Shown here: one piece after another, positions 59,649 to 64,000 of the stretch
Position numbering within the stretch: the first letter of the stretch is position 1
Layout: the number at the start of each line of letters is the position of its first letter
From: Thalassolituus sp006212115
GTDB lineage: Bacteria; Pseudomonadota; Gammaproteobacteria; Pseudomonadales; Oceanobacteraceae
Reading direction: 5' to 3' (one strand)
DNA: 64,000 nt
Assembly (NCBI RefSeq): GCF_040372045.1
Contig: NZ_BAABWH010000002.1
Program-made: the position numbers and the translations under genes
Notes under the pieces: generated by a model
What the model was told of the DNA's origin: nothing
Databases searched by the model: none
The model's input: the letters and a program-made list of their open reading frames with translations, nothing else

Positions 59649-61725
59649 AAACGTTCGCGAACCGCTCAGCGTCGCCTAGCCAACGTTTAATTAGTGGTTC
59701 AACGGTTCCGGGGTGGTGATACCAGAGGTCGTTAGCCATTTCCTGAACTTGCGGTAATAGGTCGGCATCCCGCTGCAGGTCGGCAATGCGTAGTAGCTGC
59801 AGGCCGGTCTGGCGTGTCCCGAGGAGTTCGCCGGGGCCGCGAATCTCTAGGTCTTTCTCGGCGATATAAAAACCGTCCTGGCTGTCGCGCATGACCTGTA
59901 AACGCTGCTTACTGGTAAAAGACAGTGGCGATTTATAGAGAAGCACGCAGTGGCTCTTAGCACTGCCCCGACCGACCCGGCCGCGTAGCTGATGCAACTG
60001 CGCAAGGCCCAGTCGCTCCGGGTTCTCGATGATCATTAAACTGGCGTTAGGAACGTCAACGCCCACCTCGATGACGGTCGTTGCGACTAACAGATCCAGC
60101 TCATGCGCTTTGAACTGCGCCATGATGTCGGCCTTCTCGGCGGCTTTCATGCGTCCATGAACGAGTCCGATACGTAACTGTGGAAGAGCAAGCTTGAGTT
60201 CCTCAGCGGTATTTTCTGCGGCCTGACATTGCAGGGCTTCGCTTTCTTCGATCAGAGTACACACCCAATAGGCCTGAGCCCCTTCAGAGCACGCATCGTT
60301 GACCCGGGTAATGATTTCCGGGCGGCGCTGATCACTGATTGCAGCGGTTGTAATTGGGCTGCGTCCGGGGGGAAGTTCATCGATCACCGAGGTATCGAGA
60401 TCAGCATAGGCGCTCATGGCCAGCGTCCGCGGAATCGGTGTGGCGGTCATAATCAGCTGGTGCGGGGCAAAACCGGCTCGTTCGCCCTTTTCCTTTAACG
60501 ATAAACGCTGATGGACACCAAAGCGGTGTTGCTCATCAATGATTACCAGGCCGAGCTTCGCGAATTGCACTTCGTCCTGAAACAGCGCATGGGTACCAAC
60601 GACCAGCTGTGCCGTACCCTGCTCGATATCCAGTAATGATTGCTCACGCGCTTTGCCCTTCACTTTACCAGCGAGCCAGCCAGTCTGAATACCGAGCGGT
60701 TCAAACCAACCTGTCAGGTTGCGGAAGTGTTGCTCTGCCAGAATCTCTGTCGGTGCCATCAGGGCGACCTGATACCCCTGTTGCAGCAGATCACAGGCCG
60801 CGAGCGCCGCTACTAAGGTTTTACCTGAGCCAACATCGCCCTGTACCAGTCGCAGCATAGGGTAGGGCTGTTGCAAATCGGCGGTGATTTCATCGGTCAC
60901 CCGCTGTTGCGCGCCGGTCGGGGTGAACGGCAAATGCTTCAATAACGCATTGCGCAGTGTGTGGTCGCTGAGAATCGTCGGTGCCTTGTCGGCCTGTACT
61001 TGGGCGCGGAGTTTAAACAGCGACAGCTGGTGGGCTAAGAGCTCTTCCAGAATAAGACGCTTATGGGCGGGGTGGGACCCGGACTCCAGCTCCATCAGAT
61101 TGGTATCTGACGGGGGGTGATGCAGAAATAACAGGGCCTCACGCAGCCCGGGGAGTCGCCATTGTGCACACCACTGTTCGGGTAAGAGGTCAGGGAGAGC
61201 GACTTCATCCCTTCGCAACAGGTCGACCATCTGTTCGTGCAGCAGTCGTAAACGTTGCTGCGTGATGCCATCGGTGGCGGGGTAGATGGGCGTTAACGAG
61301 GCCTCTAATGGGGTATCGAGCCCTTCTTCGACGCGTTGATATTCAGGGTGGTAAAGTTCAAGACCACTGGCTCCCCGGCGGGGTTCGCCGTAGCAGCGTA
61401 AAAGAGTTCCTGTGCTGAGTTGCTTCTTTTGTGCTGCGTTGAAATGAAAAAAGCGCAGGTTAACCAGGCCGCTTTGGTCCTGCAGTTTGACCAGCAGGCT
61501 GCGACGCTTGCCGAACACAATGCTGGAGCCCCTGACCTCGCCCTGAATTACCGCCGGACGCATGGGCTGCAACCCGGCAATCGGCGTAATTTTACTGCGG
61601 TCTTCGTATCGGAATGGCAGATGAAACGCCAAGTCCGTCAGGTTGAAAATATTGAGCTTACCGAGCTGCTCAGCGAGCTTAGGGCCAACGCCTTTCAGGT
61701 CGGTTAGCTTGCCAGCCACGCTCAT
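59647..61725 (-). CDS. recG: ATP-dependent DNA helicase RecG
   Basis: The 692-residue helicase remodels stalled replication forks and Holliday junctions. An N-terminal wedge (about residues 1-170, with YEDRSK near residue 40) is followed by motor motifs: Walker A VQGDVGSGKTLVA (about 295), Walker B IIDEQHRFG, MTATPIPRTLAM, VGVDVPNASLMIIENPERLGLAQLHQLRGRVGRG. The C-terminus ends with RFANV. It lies 3 bases after oxyR on the same strand, an order shared with Pseudomonas. Confidence 0.96.
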   Translation of the reverse strand: MSVAGKLTDLKGVGPKLAEQLGKLNIFNLTDLAFHLPFRYEDRSKITPIAGLQPMRPAVIQGEVRGSSIVFGKRRSLLVKLQDQSGLVNLRFFHFNAAQKKQLSTGTLLRCYGEPRRGASGLELYHPEYQRVEEGLDTPLEASLTPIYPATDGITQQRLRLLHEQMVDLLRRDEVALPDLLPEQWCAQWRLPGLREALLFLHHPPSDTNLMELESGSHPAHKRLILEELLAHQLSLFKLRAQVQADKAPTILSDHTLRNALLKHLPFTPTGAQQRVTDEITADLQQPYPMLRLVQGDVGSGKTLVAALAACDLLQQGYQVALMAPTEILAEQHFRNLTGWFEPLGIQTGWLAGKVKGKAREQSLLDIEQGTAQLVVGTHALFQDEVQFAKLGLVIIDEQHRFGVHQRLSLKEKGERAGFAPHQLIMTATPIPRTLAMSAYADLDTSVIDELPPGRSPITTAAISDQRRPEIITRVNDACSEGAQAYWVCTLIEESEALQCQAAENTAEELKLALPQLRIGLVHGRMKAAEKADIMAQFKAHELDLLVATTVIEVGVDVPNASLMIIENPERLGLAQLHQLRGRVGRGSAKSHCVLLYKSPLSFTSKQRLQVMRDSQDGFYIAEKDLEIRGPGELLGTRQTGLQLLRIADLQRDADLLPQVQEMANDLWYHHPGTVEPLIKRWLGDAERFANV

Positions 61726-61728
61726 CGT

Positions 61729-62628
61729 CTACTTCTTGGCCCAACAGAGCTTGGTATTTTCGATCAGTAAATCGATGGCATTGCCCCGAGGAAAACTTGC
61801 TCGCCAGGCCAGCGCTACCGTACGGAACGGGGCGGGCTCGCGGAAAGGCCGTGTTGCCAGTAGGTTGTCATCCATATTACCGAGCGCGCTTTCTGGTAAA
61901 ACGGTGACACCCAAGCCGCTCGCCACCATGTGCTTGAGTGTCTCCAGAGAGCTGCCTTCCAGCACACTACCGACCCGACTATGCTGCTTGCGATGCAGTG
62001 CTGGGCAGTGTTCAAACACCTGGTCACGGAAGCAGTGGCCTTCACCCAGCATCAGCAGGTCTGCATCGATAAGCTGCTCGGGATCAATGTCTTTTTGTTT
62101 GGCGAGCTCGTGTGACTTGGGCAGTACGACAACAAACTTCTCTTCATAAAGAGGGCGCGTGACGACGTCGGGTTCAGTAAACGGCAGAGCAATCACAATG
62201 GCGTCCAGCTCGCCATCGCGGAGCTGTTTGCGCAAAACACCGGTGTAATTTTCTTCGAGATACAGTGGCATTGAGGGCGCAGCGTGATGAATCTGCGGCA
62301 CCAGATGAGGAAAAAGATATGGCCCAATGGTGAAAATTGCGCCGAGTCGCAGTGGCGTTGAGAGCTGATCTTTCCCCGAGCTGGCGATGTCTTTGATCGC
62401 GCGTGATTCCTCGAGAACCCGCTGTGCCTGAGCAACAATGCGCTCTCCTAATGGTGTGATGCTGACGGAATTCTTGCTCCGTTCAAAAATCGCCACCTCT
62501 AACTCGCTTTCCAGCTTCTTTATCGCTACGCTGAGCGTCGGTTGGCTGACGTAACATTTTTCGGCCGCTCTGCCGAAGTGCCGTTCTTGAGCAACGGTGA
62601 CGATATAGCGGAGTTCGGTCAGGGTCAT
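61729..62628 (-). CDS. oxyR: OxyR-type hydrogen peroxide-sensing LysR regulator
   Basis: The 299-residue regulator has an N-terminal LysR helix-turn-helix (RHFGRAAEKCYVSQPTLSVAIKKLE). The sensing domain contains GEGHCFRDQVFEHC, the two Cys eight residues apart that form a disulfide with peroxide in OxyR. It controls catalase and peroxiredoxin genes. Cotranscribed with recG; divergent from the SDR gene, with 135 bases between the starts. No other oxidative-stress gene is adjacent, though the haem peroxidase and rubredoxin are in the window. Confidence 0.95.
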   Translation of the reverse strand: MTLTELRYIVTVAQERHFGRAAEKCYVSQPTLSVAIKKLESELEVAIFERSKNSVSITPLGERIVAQAQRVLEESRAIKDIASSGKDQLSTPLRLGAIFTIGPYLFPHLVPQIHHAAPSMPLYLEENYTGVLRKQLRDGELDAIVIALPFTEPDVVTRPLYEEKFVVVLPKSHELAKQKDIDPEQLIDADLLMLGEGHCFRDQVFEHCPALHRKQHSRVGSVLEGSSLETLKHMVASGLGVTVLPESALGNMDDNLLATRPFREPAPFRTVALAWRASFPRGNAIDLLIENTKLCWAKK

Positions 62629-62763
62629 GATTGTTACCTTGAATGACGGCGACGATTTTGATTTATTTTACCTATACTTAGCGGCAGCGAAAGACCGTAA
62701 CAAAATAAAACTAAAGGTATCGCCATGATGCGGTACAAATGCCTGAAAAAGCGGAGGAAAGGC

Positions 62764-63615
62764 ATGGCTTCTATTTTGGTTGTGGGCACCGGTGACATTG
62801 GTGGTCACCTGGCACAGGACCTTGCCCGTCAAGGGCATGACGTAACAGGAATCCGTCGGTCGAATAAACCGGTTGGTGAAGGTGTCCGCGTGATCAGTGC
62901 TGATGTGGCGGATGGCACTACGCTGACTGACTTGCCGCAGGATATCGATATCGTGGTGTATAGCGTTGCCGCTCCGGTATTCTCGAAAGAGGGATATCAC
63001 GCGTACTACGTTAAAGGCCTGAAAAACGTTCTTAAGAAGCTCAAAGGACAAACGCCTAAGCGCGTTTTCTTTGTGTCCAGCTCATCGGTGTACCACCAGA
63101 TGAATGCTGAGTGGGTAGATGAAACATCCGAAACATCGCCAACGAGCTTTGCCGGTAAAGAAATGCTGGCAGCCGAAAAAGTTCTATTAGATTCCGCATT
63201 CGACGGAACAGTGGTGCGTTTTACCGGTATTTACGGTCCGGGCCGCGAACGCATGATTCAACAGGCTCGCCACGGTGGTTATTGTGACCCTGAGCCTGAG
63301 GTCTGGACGAATCGTATCCACCGTGATGATTGCCTGGGGACACTGAAGTTTTTGATCAATCGCGCTCTGACTGACCAGCCTCTGGATGATTGTTATCTGG
63401 CAACGGATAACGAGCCAGCCACGCTGTACGATGTGCTGGAGTGGATGAAAGATCGTATTGGTGAGGTCGACCCGGATCACGATGTGGGCGAGGTATCGCG
63501 CCGTGCAAACCGTCGTTGCTCAAATAAGCGTTTACGTGAGCTCGGCTACGAATTTACCTTCAGCAATTATCAGGAAGGATACGATTTTATGCTGAACGAA
63601 ATGGGGTTGGTCTGA
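62764..63615 (+). CDS. NAD-dependent epimerase/dehydratase-like (extended SDR) protein
   Basis: The 283-residue protein has an N-terminal Rossmann motif SILVVGTGDIGGHLAQDLARQGHDV. SSSSVYHQ and AEKVLLDSAFDGTVVRFTGIYGPGR match atypical extended short-chain dehydrogenases of the YeeZ-like type; the usual YxxxK appears as a GKEMLAAEK variant. It probably acts on a nucleotide-linked or small sugar or similar substrate, unknown here. I start at ATG 62764 with a CGGAGGAAAGGC site; ATG 62725 is less likely. Confidence 0.82.
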   Translation: MASILVVGTGDIGGHLAQDLARQGHDVTGIRRSNKPVGEGVRVISADVADGTTLTDLPQDIDIVVYSVAAPVFSKEGYHAYYVKGLKNVLKKLKGQTPKRVFFVSSSSVYHQMNAEWVDETSETSPTSFAGKEMLAAEKVLLDSAFDGTVVRFTGIYGPGRERMIQQARHGGYCDPEPEVWTNRIHRDDCLGTLKFLINRALTDQPLDDCYLATDNEPATLYDVLEWMKDRIGEVDPDHDVGEVSRRANRRCSNKRLRELGYEFTFSNYQEGYDFMLNEMGLV

Positions 63616-63724
63616 ATCCGACGACCTACCCTGTCCGACCCATGTCAGCATCGGCCGCCTGTCTGAAGGCTTGAACCCTGACGTGTTTCAGGCATTCTGG
63701 TGACATAAGTCACCGGAATTGCCT

Positions 63725-64000
63725 ATGTCTCAACCTGTTGATCGTTTTCTTTCTTACGTTGAACGTGCGGGTAACCGCCTTCCTCATCCTACTCTTCTTT
63801 TTATCTGGTTATGCGGCTTCGTGTTGTTGGCATCGGCTGTGGCTTCTGCGCTTGGCGTGTCGACCAGCCATCCGACTACCGGTGAGTTACTGAGCGCAAA
63901 TAATTTACTCTCTGGCGAGGGCGTCGCCCGGATTTTACAGAATACGGTGTCTAACTTTACGAGCTTTGCACCTGTCGGGACCGTATTGATCGCGATGCTG
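63725..64000 (+). CDS. AbgT-family transporter (partial)
   Basis: The first 92 residues of a membrane protein run off the window. The start SQPVDRFLSYVERAGNRLPHPTLLFIWLCG and the later SNFTSFAPVGTVLIAML match AbgT-family proteins, known for p-aminobenzoyl-glutamate import or sulfonamide export. The ATG is at 63725. The family call is secure; the direction and substrate cannot be judged from a fragment. Confidence 0.85.
   Translation, partial: MSQPVDRFLSYVERAGNRLPHPTLLFIWLCGFVLLASAVASALGVSTSHPTTGELLSANNLLSGEGVARILQNTVSNFTSFAPVGTVLIAML

Overview
The window looks like chromosome of a marine gammaproteobacterium of the Oceanospirillaceae/Pseudomonadales type. This is inferred from protein families and from the gene order pstSCAB-phoU ... 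phoBR-ubiA-ubiC-rubredoxin-rubredoxin reductase-HU ... recG-oxyR, which resembles the layout known from Pseudomonas aeruginosa. No prophage, plasmid, transposase gene or CRISPR array was seen. Most of the window is ordinary housekeeping, nutrient transport and regulation, on both strands. About sixty protein genes, one tRNA and two candidate non-coding RNAs are described. || Layout. 1-5.6 kb: YeaC-like protein, thioesterase, BASS-family transporter, and a histidine kinase followed by an HD-GYP response regulator. 5.6-12.5 kb: an outer-membrane protein, argE-argA, a CYTH triphosphatase, an orphan GspE/PilB-type ATPase and a DEDD exonuclease. 12.8-15.6 kb: a 918-residue animal-type haem peroxidase. 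15.7-21.6 kb: urea/amide ABC transporter urtABCDE behind a sigma-54 promoter with an NtrC-like site. 21.6-22.3 kb: a large imperfect inverted repeat. 22.3-25.3 kb: ubiK, then torF-glnK-amtB behind a second sigma-54/NtrC promoter. 25.3-33.6 kb: REP-like repeats, hexR, uvrD, and a TRAP transporter split into dctP and a convergent dctQM pair. 33.6-42.6 kb: Pho-boxed pstS-pstC-pstA-pstB-phoU, a Pho-boxed porin, and another two-component pair. 42.7-51.7 kb: delta-class-like carbonic anhydrase, a first PhoR/PhoB pair, tRNA-Thr, a hypothetical protein, a CsrB/RsmZ-like sRNA, trmH, cysZ, a CheY-like regulator and the canonical PhoR/PhoB pair. 51.7-64 kb: ubiA, ubiC, rubredoxin and its reductase, HU, DUF1415, an SCP2-like protein, a DAACS symporter, an HDOD protein, recG-oxyR, an SDR protein and the start of an AbgT-family transporter. 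|| How it works together. Two nutrient-stress circuits dominate. The nitrogen circuit (NtrC/sigma-54) would drive urea uptake and torF-glnK-amtB. The phosphate circuit has Pho boxes before pstS, the porin and both phoB genes, so two PhoBR systems appear to sit in one regulon. || Main hidden finding. The minus strand at about 46.63-46.84 kb carries sixteen GGA triplets within roughly 200 nt, several in hairpin loops. That is the signature of a CsrA/RsmA-sequestering RNA. Just beside it on the plus strand is a separate structured segment with a potential pseudoknot and a perfect 38-bp palindrome, whose identity I cannot assign.
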